Assembly: GCF_024733555.1 (NCBI RefSeq)
Contig: NZ_JANIOF010000001.1
Span: forward strand, 682,001-746,000
DNA from: Paenibacillus sp. SC116
GTDB taxonomy: Bacteria; Bacillota; Bacilli; Paenibacillales; Paenibacillaceae
Reading direction: 5' to 3'
Length of the DNA: 64,000 bases
Below, piece by piece: positions 27,310 to 36,182 of this stretch (positions within the stretch are counted from its first letter, which is position 1; each line of letters starts with the position of its first letter). The notes beneath the pieces are model-generated. The model was not told where the DNA came from. It saw nothing but the letters and a program-made list of their open reading frames with translations, and did not search any database. A program made the translations under genes and the position numbers.

Positions 27310-28332
27310 CTATTCTTGCCAAACACTCATAGGGTCCCATGGTTTGATCTGATCGCCATATTTCCCAGCCAAAAAAGCTTTCATGTCTTCCAGCTTAGCA
27401 GGCACCTCGTTCCAAATTGGAAGGGGTGGTAACCCTCGTTTGCTCTTCAATAGGATATCCACTGTAACATACAAGCGTTCTGGCTGAATCCAATGAAGGA
27501 AGCGGGAAATATCAATTTGCTTGGTCAGGGACAAGGAATCAATATCGTCATTGTAATGCTTGTTGAACTCGCTGATCAGGTTCAGGAGGTACTCTCTCTG
27601 CTCCTTCACGAAGTCCAGGTCGCAGATGGCGCCATGTCCTGGAACAACGATTTCGGGTTTAATTTCATCAATAATGCGATCAAGCACTTTAACCCAATTG
27701 AGGGTTCCCTCTTCGCTGTATGCTGTACAACCGTTAAACACGACATCGCCAGCGAACAGCACCTTTTCTTTTGGCATCCACAACAGTAAGTCACTGTCAG
27801 AGTGGGCTGGAGCTACGTTGTAAATCATAACTTCCGTATCGCCAAGACGGATGTTGATATCGTCCTTTATCTCAATATTCGGGAGCACCCATTCTACGCC
27901 TTTCAGGTCGAATCCTTCAAATTCCGCTGCAAAAAACCGCTCCCCCGGAGTCAATTCCGGAGAATCCTTTCCTCTTCTGATGACGCTGTCCATCCAGGCG
28001 ATATTTTCGGTGAGACGCTCTCTGGAGGCTTCCTTGTGCATAATAATGCAAGCATCTTCAAACACTTTGTTTCCCCAGGCATGGTCGCTGTTATAGTGCG
28101 AGTTCACCACATATGCGGGAGAGCCGCCGTTGCTTACTTCCACAAAAGCCTCCCGCATTTCCCGCGCATGGAACAAATCGAAGAACGTGTCATATACCAG
28201 CCCATCACCCTTGTTGATGAACCCGGCATTGGCCCAACTGATGCCGCGATACGGTGAAATGCCAGCAAAGACGTCATCTGCGACTTCAAAAAATTTAACG
28301 CGAGGTTTTTGGATAATACGTCCATACTTCAT
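27310..28332 (-). CDS. Metallo-beta-lactamase-fold hydrolase
   Basis: 340 residues; ATG with AAAGGAG upstream. The signature NSHYNSDHAWGN gives H-x-N-x-D-H, an accepted variant in which the second metal His is Asn; then APAHSDSD, FAGDVVFNG and PGHGAICD supply the remaining ligands. The N-terminus (VADDVFAGISPYRGISWANA) has the usual beta-strand pair, and the last 100 residues are helical. Substrate unknown; quorum-lactonase, hydrolase and redox subfamilies share this fold. The divergent TetR gene probably controls it. Confidence 0.85.
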   Translation of the reverse strand: MKYGRIIQKPRVKFFEVADDVFAGISPYRGISWANAGFINKGDGLVYDTFFDLFHAREMREAFVEVSNGGSPAYVVNSHYNSDHAWGNKVFEDACIIMHKEASRERLTENIAWMDSVIRRGKDSPELTPGERFFAAEFEGFDLKGVEWVLPNIEIKDDINIRLGDTEVMIYNVAPAHSDSDLLLWMPKEKVLFAGDVVFNGCTAYSEEGTLNWVKVLDRIIDEIKPEIVVPGHGAICDLDFVKEQREYLLNLISEFNKHYNDDIDSLSLTKQIDISRFLHWIQPERLYVTVDILLKSKRGLPPLPIWNEVPAKLEDMKAFLAGKYGDQIKPWDPMSVWQE

Positions 28333-28408
28333 GAAAATTCTCCTTTGCGTATATGTTTTTGGGGCAAGGCATACTGACTATGTTTTTATTATAAAGAATG
28401 GAAAACAG

Positions 28409-28432
28409 GCATGCAAGCGTGCACTTGCATGC
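28409..28432. promoter_or_regulatory. TetR-type operator between divergent genes
   Basis: GCATGCAAG-CGTGCA-CTTGCATGC, two perfect 9-base arms around 6 bases, centred in the 218-base gap between the hydrolase (minus) and the TetR gene (plus). Size and placement suit autoregulation plus control of the hydrolase. Confidence 0.65.
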
Positions 28433-28550
28433 ATCTGTTCTGTGCGATATGATAGTAACAAAGCAACATCACACTACATGGATGGAAGCGCTGCTGCATA
28501 TACAAAACTTGTAGTAGAATAGGCTTAACATATATAAAAGGAGAAATACA

Positions 28551-29132
28551 ATGCAAACTTCAGACAGAATCATTGAAGCTGCGACACGGCTCATCAAAAA
28601 GAATGGCTATCGGGGAGTAAGCACCAAAGCCATTGCAACGGAAGCTAAAGTCAATGAATCTACGATTTTTCGGCAATTTGGAAGCAAGCAAGGCATATTG
28701 GAAGCCATCATTGAAAGACATTCGGATATCCCGCAATTTGAGAAGCTGTTAAAAGAGGACGCGACCGATAATCCAGAAGTCGATCTGCTGAATGTAAGTC
28801 AGCAGTACCGTTTGTTTTTTCATAAAAATGCGGACATCATTTTAATTGGTATCCGCGACAAAGGAATGCTTCCCGTATTAGACAGAGTGCTAGCTGATCC
28901 GCCGCTGAAGCTGCACTCCTTGCTGGTTGAATATTTTGAACGCTTGCAGAAGAAAAAAGTTATAGCCAGACAGGATGCGCGTCTTGCCGCCATGTCTTTT
29001 CTCTCGATGTGCTACGGATTTCAGATGAGCGAGCTGATTCACCGGCAATATCAATCCCAACTCGTCACCGAGGAAGAGTTCTACAAGCACAGTGTCTCAT
29101 TGTTTGTTAAAGGAATCTTGTCTCAGTCATAA
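28551..29132 (+). CDS. TetR-family regulator
   Basis: 193 residues; ATG with AAAAGGAG upstream. N-terminal helix-turn-helix SDRIIEAATRLIKKNGYRGV ... TKAIATEAKVNESTIFRQFG SKQGILEAII, residues 4-50. The C-terminal ligand domain is of the TetR_C_11 kind by pattern (LFFHKNADIILIGIRDKG). It is divergent from the 27310 hydrolase with a clear palindrome between them, so its inducer may be that enzyme's substrate. Confidence 0.9.
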   Translation: MQTSDRIIEAATRLIKKNGYRGVSTKAIATEAKVNESTIFRQFGSKQGILEAIIERHSDIPQFEKLLKEDATDNPEVDLLNVSQQYRLFFHKNADIILIGIRDKGMLPVLDRVLADPPLKLHSLLVEYFERLQKKKVIARQDARLAAMSFLSMCYGFQMSELIHRQYQSQLVTEEEFYKHSVSLFVKGILSQS

Positions 29133-29484
29133 GCTTTGTTGATTTATTTACATATGCCGAAGACTGCTTGCGCAGCTCTAACTCTAGAATAATCGAGAGA
29201 AGATGCATCAAGATGCTCGAAAGCACGTTATACTGCAACCGGACATTATTAATTTTCAAACACCAAACTAATAAAGCCTGTAGCCAGAAAACTGAACTAC
29301 GACCTAAGAGATGGACACTTTTAAAAAAAGTGCCCTCTCTGAGAGCCCTGAAAAAGCCTTGCTTTTGAGTAAAAGAGAGATTCAATTGGGAAATGTAATC
29401 AAGAATACTAAAAAGCAGCTGCTCCTCATACGAGGGTGGACTGCTTTTTCTCGACTAGCTTTACCATTCGATTCACATTCATAA
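29133..29484. other. Intergenic hairpin-rich stretch
   Basis: Two hairpins: AGAGATGGACACTTTT.../AAAAGTGCCCTCTCT at 29307-29340, sharing its inner motif with the terminator at 15249, and AAAAAGCAG/CTGCTTTTT at 29410-29449. No gene supported. Confidence 0.5.
29410..29452 (+). terminator. Hairpin terminator
   Basis: AAAAAGCAG (29410-29418) and CTGCTTTTT (29441-29449) around a 22-base loop with its own CTCCTC/GAGGG pairing; T-rich tail. Confidence 0.55.
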
Positions 29485-29661
29485 CAAGTCGAATCACTTA
29501 AAGATATTGCTCCTGACGTTGCTAACTACATTATCGAGTTTGCATTTGGCGATATTTATTCCAGAGAAGGACTGAACCCAAAACAGCGGCAACTGTTTAC
29601 GATTGCTTCCCTGACAACCCAAGGTGGAGTCGAGTCAGTACTTTATCTTAGAGCTGCTTAG
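29485..29661 (+). pseudogene. Carboxymuconolactone-decarboxylase-family fragment
   Basis: Frame after TAA at 29482: [55 protein letters not shown], stop. It matches the first half of CMD/AhpD-like proteins but ends where the conserved Cys/His helix (GGCEPQLxxH) should be; Cys and His are absent. No start codon is seen. Clear relic. Confidence 0.7.
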
Positions 29662-29673
29662 GATTAGGCGCCC

Positions 29674-29940
29674 TTGGAAGTATGGATAGAGGTTATTGAA
29701 AGTTATACTGACATAAGGGTTTGGATAGCCCAAAACAAATTTATTCCTAATGAGATTATGGAAGTTCTTTCAGAAGATTCTTCAGAACGTGTGAGGTGGA
29801 TGATTGCTTCAATAAACAGGTTACCTGAGCATCTTCAAATAAAAATGGCAAAAGATCATGACCTAAAGCTGCGCCAGCCGCCCATCCTAGTTGGTGTTAG
29901 CGTTAATGTAATGCAGGATTTGACGGAGTGGGATTATTGA
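29674..29940 (+). pseudogene. Helical-repeat (HEAT/LRV-like) protein fragment
   Basis: 88 codons beginning at a TTG without a ribosome binding site. SYTDIRVWIAQNKFIPNEIM, EVLSEDSSERVRWMIASINR and MAKDHDLKLRQP fit two to three helical repeats of the kind found in leucine-rich-variant proteins, where the beginning is missing and the last repeat is garbled (PPILVGVSVNVMQ). It starts just after the CMD fragment. Confidence 0.5.
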
Positions 29941-29952
29941 AGGTGCAAACCA

Positions 29953-30285
29953 TTAGACTACTGAAAATTCCACTGTTCCCCCCAGTGGTTCTGAGAGAAA
30001 ACGTAGAGGAAGATAAGTTCTACCATCTTTAATCGTTACAGGGACGCTTTTAGCGTTAACCTGGGCTGTTTTGGCTCCACCATTAAGGCGTACAGTTAAT
30101 TTCTTTTCTTTATTAATTATTATTATCGTTTTCGTAGCCTGTTCATAGGAATACATTAGTTTTACAGGATCTTTAAAAGATTTTATCTGTACCATTGTCC
30201 TTTTGTTTACTGTTAGTAGATTCTCCTGCAACGCGCCATCAATATAAACCAATATTTGTTTTTACGGCGCAGCGGAGATAGCTGA
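29953..30285 (-). pseudogene. Copper-amine-oxidase N-terminal-like (stalk) protein, broken
   Basis: About 99 residues after TTG 30252: VYIDGALQENLLTVN, then TIIIINKEKKLTVRLN and PVTIKDGRTYLPLRFLSEPL, the copper-amine-oxidase N-terminal domain common in Paenibacillus exported proteins. Upstream in the same frame is a signal-peptide end (VSAISAAP) followed by TAA, i.e. a nonsense codon right after the cleavage region, and another stop earlier. Export is therefore lost. The C-terminal part of a normal protein is also absent. Confidence 0.65.
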
Positions 30286-30437
30286 TACAGGTGAATCTAG
30301 GGGAAAAGGTTAATTGAAATCATACATATAAAACTTAAGAAAAATAGTATACAGATAAAAAATCCCAATAGTGTAATTGTGGTGCTGAAAACCTTGTCTA
30401 GTAATGTTAAAATTTAGAGGGAAAGGAGCTTACTCAA

Positions 30438-31136
30438 ATGATGAAAATTCTCGTCGTTGAAGACGATTTGGAGATTAACCAACTTGTAACTAAATATTTG
30501 GGAAAAGAGGGCTTAGAGATCGATTCGGCATATGACGGTCAGGAAGCACTCTCCTTTATTTTTAAAAATGAATACCAGCTTGTTATTTTAGATATGATGC
30601 TTCCAAAACTAGAGGGTCAGGAAGTATTGCGCAACATTCGGAAAAACAAAACGATTCCTGTGATTATCTTGTCAGCTAAAGATAGAGAGATGGATAAAAT
30701 ACTAGGTTTAGAGCTTGGAGCTGACGATTATATGTCCAAGCCGTTTACGATCGGGGAGCTGATTGCAAGGGTCAAAGCCCAGCTTCGCCGTTACACGAAA
30801 TTTAATTCGAATGCCGCCGTCGGCGAAGCAGAGTTCATTCAACATGGAGACTTAAACCTGAATATGGAAACATTCGAAGTCACGGTCTCCGGTCAGAGAA
30901 AGTCTTTAACAGCAAAAGAATTTGCTATCTTGAAACTGTTTCTGACCCATCCCACCCGTGTTTTTACAAAATCACAAATTTTCGAAAGGGTTTGGCGGGA
31001 GGAAAGTATATCCGACGATAATACGGTGATGGTACACATCAACAGGCTGCGAGCAAAAATAGAAAAAGACCAGTCAAACCCCGTACATATTCAAACTGTG
31101 TGGGGTTTTGGTTATAAGCTCGGTGAGTTGGGATGA
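30438..31136 (+). CDS. OmpR/PhoB-type response regulator
   Basis: 232 residues; ATG-ATG with AAAGGAG upstream. Receiver with VVEDD, phospho-acceptor Asp52 (VILDMMLP) and LSAKD/SKPF; a C-terminal winged helix (LTAKEFAILKLFLTHPTRVF, VMVHINRLRAKIE, TVWGFGYKL). It overlaps the kinase gene by four bases (ATGA). First gene of a five-gene unit ending with an ABC transporter, an arrangement typical of Firmicute peptide-antibiotic resistance modules. Confidence 0.94.
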   Translation: MMKILVVEDDLEINQLVTKYLGKEGLEIDSAYDGQEALSFIFKNEYQLVILDMMLPKLEGQEVLRNIRKNKTIPVIILSAKDREMDKILGLELGADDYMSKPFTIGELIARVKAQLRRYTKFNSNAAVGEAEFIQHGDLNLNMETFEVTVSGQRKSLTAKEFAILKLFLTHPTRVFTKSQIFERVWREESISDDNTVMVHINRLRAKIEKDQSNPVHIQTVWGFGYKLGELG

Positions 31137-32062
31137 ATATGTCCATTATAATTCTCGTCATCGTTCTTATCCTGTTGTGTTTCACTCTCCTTCTTAGGAA
31201 CTTTCGTCTACAAAAGGAGATCAAAAAGATCGCGCAGACCACGAAACAAATACGAGCAGGCCATCTTAACTTGCGTTATCGGCTACTTACACCCCATAAA
31301 CCTGTCGAAGATTTAGGCGGAGAATTAAATCGTCTAATTGATTATTTTCAAAAAACTTTTGACCGGACTCAATTTCTGGAGGATGAACGTAAGCAGATGA
31401 TTGCAAACATTTCGCATGATTTACGTACGCCGCTTACCTCCTTACTCGGATACTTGGAAGCCTTAAGTTCTGACTCGACACTAACAGTTGAAGAAAAAAA
31501 CAACTTTATCCGCATAGTCTCCGACAAAGGAAACCTTTTAATGGAACGACTCCAAGATTTTTTTGAGCTGGCAAAGTTGGAAGCAGACGACTCACAATCC
31601 GAACTTGTTGAAGTCAATTTGACAGGCATCTTACAAGAAGTGTTGGTTGAATTTTATCCCAATTTTCAGAAAGCGGCGATTACGCCTATTGTTAATATCC
31701 CTGATTCTCCCCTGTATGTCATGAGCAATCAAATCCAGCTAAGACGCGTTATAGAGAATCTGATGTCGAATGCTTTGCGTTATGGTCTGGATGGCAAAGA
31801 GGTTGGTGTTGCTGTTCGGGAACAATCGGATTACGTATGGGTCGATATATGGGATCGCGGTAAAGGGATATCTCCACAAGACCTGTCTCGTGTGTTTGAG
31901 AGATTTTATACGGGAGCAGCTTCTAGAAATCAATCCCTTCGCGGAACAGGATTGGGTCTTACTATTACGAAGAGCTTAGTTGAGAAACAAGGCGGTCAGA
32001 TCACCGTATCCAGCATTGTGGGCGGGATAACCGTTTTTTCATTTAGCTTGATTAAAGGTTGA
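31133..32062 (+). CDS. Single-helix sensor histidine kinase
   Basis: 309 residues. One N-terminal membrane helix (residues 3-21) with practically no extracellular part, then a HAMP-like linker, HisKA with His95 (ANISHDLRTPLTS), and an ATPase domain (ENLMSNALRYG, DRGKGI, GTGLGLTI). Minimal sensing architecture suggests it reads the signal through a partner, probably the membrane proteins encoded downstream. Translationally coupled to the regulator. Confidence 0.92.
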   Translation: MNMSIIILVIVLILLCFTLLLRNFRLQKEIKKIAQTTKQIRAGHLNLRYRLLTPHKPVEDLGGELNRLIDYFQKTFDRTQFLEDERKQMIANISHDLRTPLTSLLGYLEALSSDSTLTVEEKNNFIRIVSDKGNLLMERLQDFFELAKLEADDSQSELVEVNLTGILQEVLVEFYPNFQKAAITPIVNIPDSPLYVMSNQIQLRRVIENLMSNALRYGLDGKEVGVAVREQSDYVWVDIWDRGKGISPQDLSRVFERFYTGAASRNQSLRGTGLGLTITKSLVEKQGGQITVSSIVGGITVFSFSLIKG

Positions 32063-32168
32063 GAGGCTGCAGCACCGAACAGCTTGAACAATTAAGATTT
32101 TTGTTAGATATACGAAAAAGGTATGTTAGAAAGAGCTTGTATAGTTGACTTCAAAAGGAGGAAGTCAA

Positions 32169-33677
32169 ATGAGAGGATTTGAAATCGCGTTAATTGCTAT
32201 GAATTTGCTAACTGTGTTTTTAGGACCAAGTAAAAAACGGTCTAAGGCTTTTTTGTTGGGACTTGCAAGCATGAATGGGGTTGTGTTTGTTCTCCATGGA
32301 ATAGTTGAAGGATTACGGTATCAAATGGTTTTTTCATACATTTTTGTTTTTTTGTTTGCGGTTTATGCTGTAGTAAAGGCAACTGTCGCGATCTCGGAAA
32401 ACAAATTCACAAAAATTCTAAAGGGAATTGCAATCAGCATATCTATCCTACTCCTCACCATGACGTCTCTCATGGCTTATGCTCTTCCCGTCTTTAAACT
32501 CCCTTCGCCCACGGGCAATTACGATGTAGGCGTTCAATATACTTACTTTACGGATGATCAGCGCCTAGAGCCTTTCTTGAAAGGATCGACCGATAAGAGG
32601 GAACTCTCGGTGAAAATATACTATCCTGCGATACAGGATAAATCCAAACCCAATATTACTTATTTTCACGATTCTCCTAAACTCATAGAGGTATTCACCA
32701 AAGGCAATCGTTTGCCTAAGTTCCTGTTCAGCCATTTACGACTAGTTCAGACGCATTCACAAGAGGGCTTGCTATTGTCCGATAACGAAGAAAACTATCC
32801 AGTGATTTTGTTCTCCCACGGCGGCGGCACAACCATGGAAGTGTATATGTCCCAATGCGAGGATTTGGCCAGCCGTGGATATATCGTTGTTGCCATCAAC
32901 CATACCTACGTATCGTCAGCAACCGAACTTCCTGGAAGAATTGTAACGGATCGAGATGCTACGGTGAACTTTGAAGGCGACCCATTGGATTCCATTACTC
33001 ATATAATGGCTGATGATGCGAGTTTTGTGGTTGATAAGTTGGAGGAAATGAATGCCGGAAAAGTAGATTCTATCTTTGCAGGAAAACTCAATCTAGAGAA
33101 AATCGGTATCGCTGGTCATTCGTTGGGCGGTGCGGCGGCGTACAATCTGGCCATCAACGATAGTAGAATAAAGGCCGCAATTAATTTGGACGGCGCCGTG
33201 TATGCAGTTTCTGATGGCACCAAAGCGATCGCTCCTTTTCTCATGCTGGCGAATGACGAGTACATGATTCAGTCGGTTATGAGAGGTGAGCCCTTCATGC
33301 TTAAACTGGAGGAGATCCCGGCCCAAGATCAGGAAGCAGTCGCATCAGCCTATGGCGGTAAAGAAGCCTACATGGACATTTACAGAAAACAGGAACAAGC
33401 CGCCAGTGAACTTGCCGAAACTTTGAAGTCGTCCGACAGCTTATTGTTTATCGAAGGCAGTTCTCATATGAAATTCGCCGATATCGGACTTTTTATGGGT
33501 CCCGGTTTCCGCCGCTTTATCGGAATCAATGGGGAAACCTCATCTGAACAATGTTTGGATATAACCAGAGCTGTCACATTGAACTTTTTCAACCAATATT
33601 TGAAGGATGAAACCGGGGATTCACTGGAATCCGTACTACGCCAATATCCGAAGCTGCAAAAAGCCAAGTGGATGTAA
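32169..33677 (+). CDS. Membrane-embedded PAF-acetylhydrolase-like esterase
   Basis: 502 residues; ATG 32169 with AAAGGAGG upstream. Four hydrophobic helices occupy residues 1-115. The rest is an alpha/beta hydrolase of the platelet-activating-factor acetylhydrolase type: VKIYYPA, PVILFSHGGGTTMEVY oxyanion region, nucleophile elbow IAGHSLGGAAAYNLA, PFLMLANDEY, and histidine in EGSSHMKFADIG. It lies between a two-component system and an ABC transporter in one transcript with 14 bases to the ATPase. Likely acts on lipid or lipopeptide esters at the membrane (inference). Confidence 0.85.
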   Translation: MRGFEIALIAMNLLTVFLGPSKKRSKAFLLGLASMNGVVFVLHGIVEGLRYQMVFSYIFVFLFAVYAVVKATVAISENKFTKILKGIAISISILLLTMTSLMAYALPVFKLPSPTGNYDVGVQYTYFTDDQRLEPFLKGSTDKRELSVKIYYPAIQDKSKPNITYFHDSPKLIEVFTKGNRLPKFLFSHLRLVQTHSQEGLLLSDNEENYPVILFSHGGGTTMEVYMSQCEDLASRGYIVVAINHTYVSSATELPGRIVTDRDATVNFEGDPLDSITHIMADDASFVVDKLEEMNAGKVDSIFAGKLNLEKIGIAGHSLGGAAAYNLAINDSRIKAAINLDGAVYAVSDGTKAIAPFLMLANDEYMIQSVMRGEPFMLKLEEIPAQDQEAVASAYGGKEAYMDIYRKQEQAASELAETLKSSDSLLFIEGSSHMKFADIGLFMGPGFRRFIGINGETSSEQCLDITRAVTLNFFNQYLKDETGDSLESVLRQYPKLQKAKWM

Positions 33678-33690
33678 GGGAGGTTTGCAT

Positions 33691-34611
33691 GTGAGCGAGA
33701 TTATACGAACCCGAAATCTGACCAAGCGTTACAATACAAAAACGGTTGTAAGCGATGTGAACATGACGATAAGAACCGGCGATATCTACGGCTTTCTAGG
33801 GCAGAACGGTGCGGGAAAAACGACAACTTTACGGATGTTAAAGGGGCTCATTCGACCGTCCGCCGGAGAAATCGAATTATTCGGTACACCGTTGCATGGA
33901 AACAAAGCAAAAGCGAAGGAGCGCATCGGCGGCATTATCGAGTATCCAGGTTTCTATCTTAATCTTAACGCGGTGGACAATCTGGATATTCATCGCCGCC
34001 TTATGGGTATGGGCAACAAAGAATGCATAGAAGATGCCCTAAAGACTGTGGGGTTGCTTGATGCTAAAAGGGTTAAAGTTAAAAATTATTCGCTCGGCAT
34101 GAAGCAACGGCTTGGCATTGCTCGTGCCTTGCTTCATCAACCCGAACTTCTTATATTAGACGAGCCGACAAATGGTTTAGACCCCGGAGGAATTAAAGAA
34201 ATACGACAACTCTTCCAAGAGCTTGCTAGTAAACGCGGTATTACGTTCTTAATTTCCAGTCATCTACTGAGTGAAGTCGAACAATTGGCCACTAAAATCG
34301 GCATCATTCACAAAGGACAATTACTTGAAGAAGTTGACCGCGAAAATTTGCGAAAAAAGACTAGGAACCATCTCCAGATTAAAGTGACGGACGAACAGAA
34401 AGCATCCTTCATTATGGAACAGAAATTGGGCATAACAGATTACATCGTAGACGGTTCTGGTGTCCTCCGACTTTACGAGCAGTTTGAGCTTCCAGATCAG
34501 ATTAGTTTGCTTCTTGCGAACAATGGGATCGGAATCAAAGAGATGATGCTGTCGGGAGACAGCCTTGAGGACTATTTTCTTAAAGTAACTGGAGGTGAGA
34601 GACTTGATTAG
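33691..34611 (+). CDS. ABC transporter ATPase, BcrA-like
   Basis: 306 residues from GTG 33691, seven bases after AAGGGAGG; the upstream frame lies inside the preceding gene. Walker A GQNGAGKTTTLRML, Q-loop region GGIIEYPGFY, signature YSLGMKQRLGIARALL, Walker B LLILDEPTNGLDP, switch His in ISSHLLSE. The C-terminal 80 residues are the extension seen in bacitracin/lantibiotic-resistance ATPases. The next gene overlaps it by eight bases and encodes the permease. Confidence 0.93.
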   Translation: MSEIIRTRNLTKRYNTKTVVSDVNMTIRTGDIYGFLGQNGAGKTTTLRMLKGLIRPSAGEIELFGTPLHGNKAKAKERIGGIIEYPGFYLNLNAVDNLDIHRRLMGMGNKECIEDALKTVGLLDAKRVKVKNYSLGMKQRLGIARALLHQPELLILDEPTNGLDPGGIKEIRQLFQELASKRGITFLISSHLLSEVEQLATKIGIIHKGQLLEEVDRENLRKKTRNHLQIKVTDEQKASFIMEQKLGITDYIVDGSGVLRLYEQFELPDQISLLLANNGIGIKEMMLSGDSLEDYFLKVTGGERLD

Positions 34612-35374
34612 CGTGATCTATACTGAAATCATGAAGCTGAAGAACACTAAGATTTATTGGCTGGTGCTTATTGGCGCACTTCCGGCAAATCTCGTAACCT
34701 TATACGTTTTCTTGCCGAGAGTAACGCCCGAGGGTGTTTCCGCTGGTATTGACGTGCAGGATATGTTTTATCGGCAGGGGATGGCGATTACCATTCTGGC
34801 GCCGTTTATATTCGCCTTGATCACAGGCTATATAATTTCACGAGAATATCAGGAACGTACAATTAATCAGCTGTTTTCATACCCGATCTCTCGCATTATG
34901 TTTCTCTTTTCAAAATTGGCAACTGTGCTTTTACTAATCGCAATAACTTGGGCTCTCTCATGTTTCTCGATAACCGTGACTAGCATTCTCATGTTATTCA
35001 CGCAGCAAATCGATTTTGAAATGGTTTGGTCAGGAATCCGCATGAATATACTGGCTTGTGTCCTATCATTAGGCACGGTTCCTGTGGCGGCCGCACTGAG
35101 CATGGTCGGCAAGAGCTTGATACCTTCGGCGGTTTTAGGGGGATTTGCCACAATTGTTACCCTTATCGGAGAAATGGGTCATAGTATGGAAGTTGTTCTA
35201 GTTCCCTGGCTAATGCCTTATTGGCCGGTTCGGGAGTTGGCTCAAGGGTTAGCACAGACCGGCCCAAACCCATATGTGGCGTCTGGAATGACAATTCTTT
35301 TGACGACCTTTATTGTTTCACTCATTTTCGCTATCGTTTATTACGAGAAATCGGAGGTTCATAGCGGTTCTTGA
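34604..35374 (+). CDS. ABC-2-type permease, BcrB/LanE-like
   Basis: 256 residues from TTG 34604, which has GGAGGTGAG six bases upstream. Six hydrophobic helices; N-terminus VIYTEIMKLKNTKIYWLVLI is typical of ABC-2/LanFEG-type permeases (two-helix start with a KLKNTK motif), as are TGYIISREYQERTINQLFSY and LMPYWPVRELA. Together with the ATPase it would move a hydrophobic compound or peptide, and the locus design points to self-protection against a membrane-active antibiotic. Confidence 0.88.
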   Translation: MISVIYTEIMKLKNTKIYWLVLIGALPANLVTLYVFLPRVTPEGVSAGIDVQDMFYRQGMAITILAPFIFALITGYIISREYQERTINQLFSYPISRIMFLFSKLATVLLLIAITWALSCFSITVTSILMLFTQQIDFEMVWSGIRMNILACVLSLGTVPVAAALSMVGKSLIPSAVLGGFATIVTLIGEMGHSMEVVLVPWLMPYWPVRELAQGLAQTGPNPYVASGMTILLTTFIVSLIFAIVYYEKSEVHSGS

Positions 35375-35400
35375 AACATCGCTGTCTAGGCACAATTTTA

Positions 35401-35517
35401 CTGAATTTATTTCTTATTGGTGTACCTCTAGCAAAGAATAAAGAGATTAGTGAATTTGGAAAGTTTATTTAGATTGAAGATCCTGAAGTTCGACTGGTCG
35501 AGCTTTGGGAGAAATAA
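35401..35517 (+). pseudogene. C-terminal fragment of a glyoxalase/VOC-family protein
   Basis: LIGVPLAKNKEISEFGKFI, then TAG, then IEDPEVRLVELWEK and a proper stop. The last part matches the VOC closing motif (DPEGN-VELW). The TAG at 35470 is in frame, probably a former Trp codon. Confidence 0.45.
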
Positions 35518-35710
35518 CGAGTTTTAATTCATTTGTTATTGAGCTAACGGAAAACGTTAGTTCAATAAGGACAGCGGCAGTCTAAGACTTTATTTTTCAA
35601 GTGCTGTGAGAAAATAGACCTCGGTACTTGGCTATTGCCATACTGTGGAACCTGCATTTTTCCGTATTAATGTAGAATTTATACTATAAATATGTTGATC
35701 ATGAATCATC

Positions 35711-35745
35711 AGGACAACCAGAGATTTCTGGTCATCCTATTTTGT
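35711..35745 (+). terminator. Hairpin terminator
   Basis: AGGA-CA-ACCAGA pairs with TCTGGT-CA-TCCT (35711-35738), then TATTTTG. Far (335 bases) from the permease gene. Confidence 0.6.
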
Positions 35746-36182
35746 TGGTCGTTATATTATGGCGGTAGCCGGGAGGAGGTACGGCTTTTAGGGGTTCAGA
35801 CCCCTAAACAAAAACTGAACAAATTGAAGCATTGAAGAACGGATGGTACAAGTAGCGAAAGTACTTTAACGATTTACGTCGACATCGACTAACATGATGC
35901 GCTACATACGGAAGACGGAATGGGCCATTCGGCTTGGATGCATGGTGTGGGGAAGTATGTGAGCTTTGCAACCTGGAGGAAGTGTCCTGTCGGGATACAG
36001 TTGAAACGACCAAAGTCGAGATTCAGTGGATTTACAAGCTTTCGAAAATGAAGCGCTAGATTATTTCTTAGAAAGCGCCTTAAGTAACGTATGACCTGAA
36101 GATTCCAAATTGTGCGTGTGCTTCCAAAGATGCTGTGGTAAGTGTTGTGAAAATAAATCTCGAATTAGGAGAAGGCTTATCG

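Larger units (their letters stand above)
35375..36182. other. 800-base intergenic region with relics and hairpins
   Basis: Contains a VOC-type fragment (35401-35517), a GAGCTAACG/CGTTAGTTC hairpin (35544-35565), a terminator (35711-35745), and about 400 bases (35746-36150) with no recognisable gene. Confidence 0.5.

Noticed and set aside
35749-36070. Suspected group II intron or reverse-transcriptase relic
   Set aside because: The GC-rich patch near 35760-35810 looked structured, but no domain V hairpin or conserved reverse-transcriptase motif was found in any frame.
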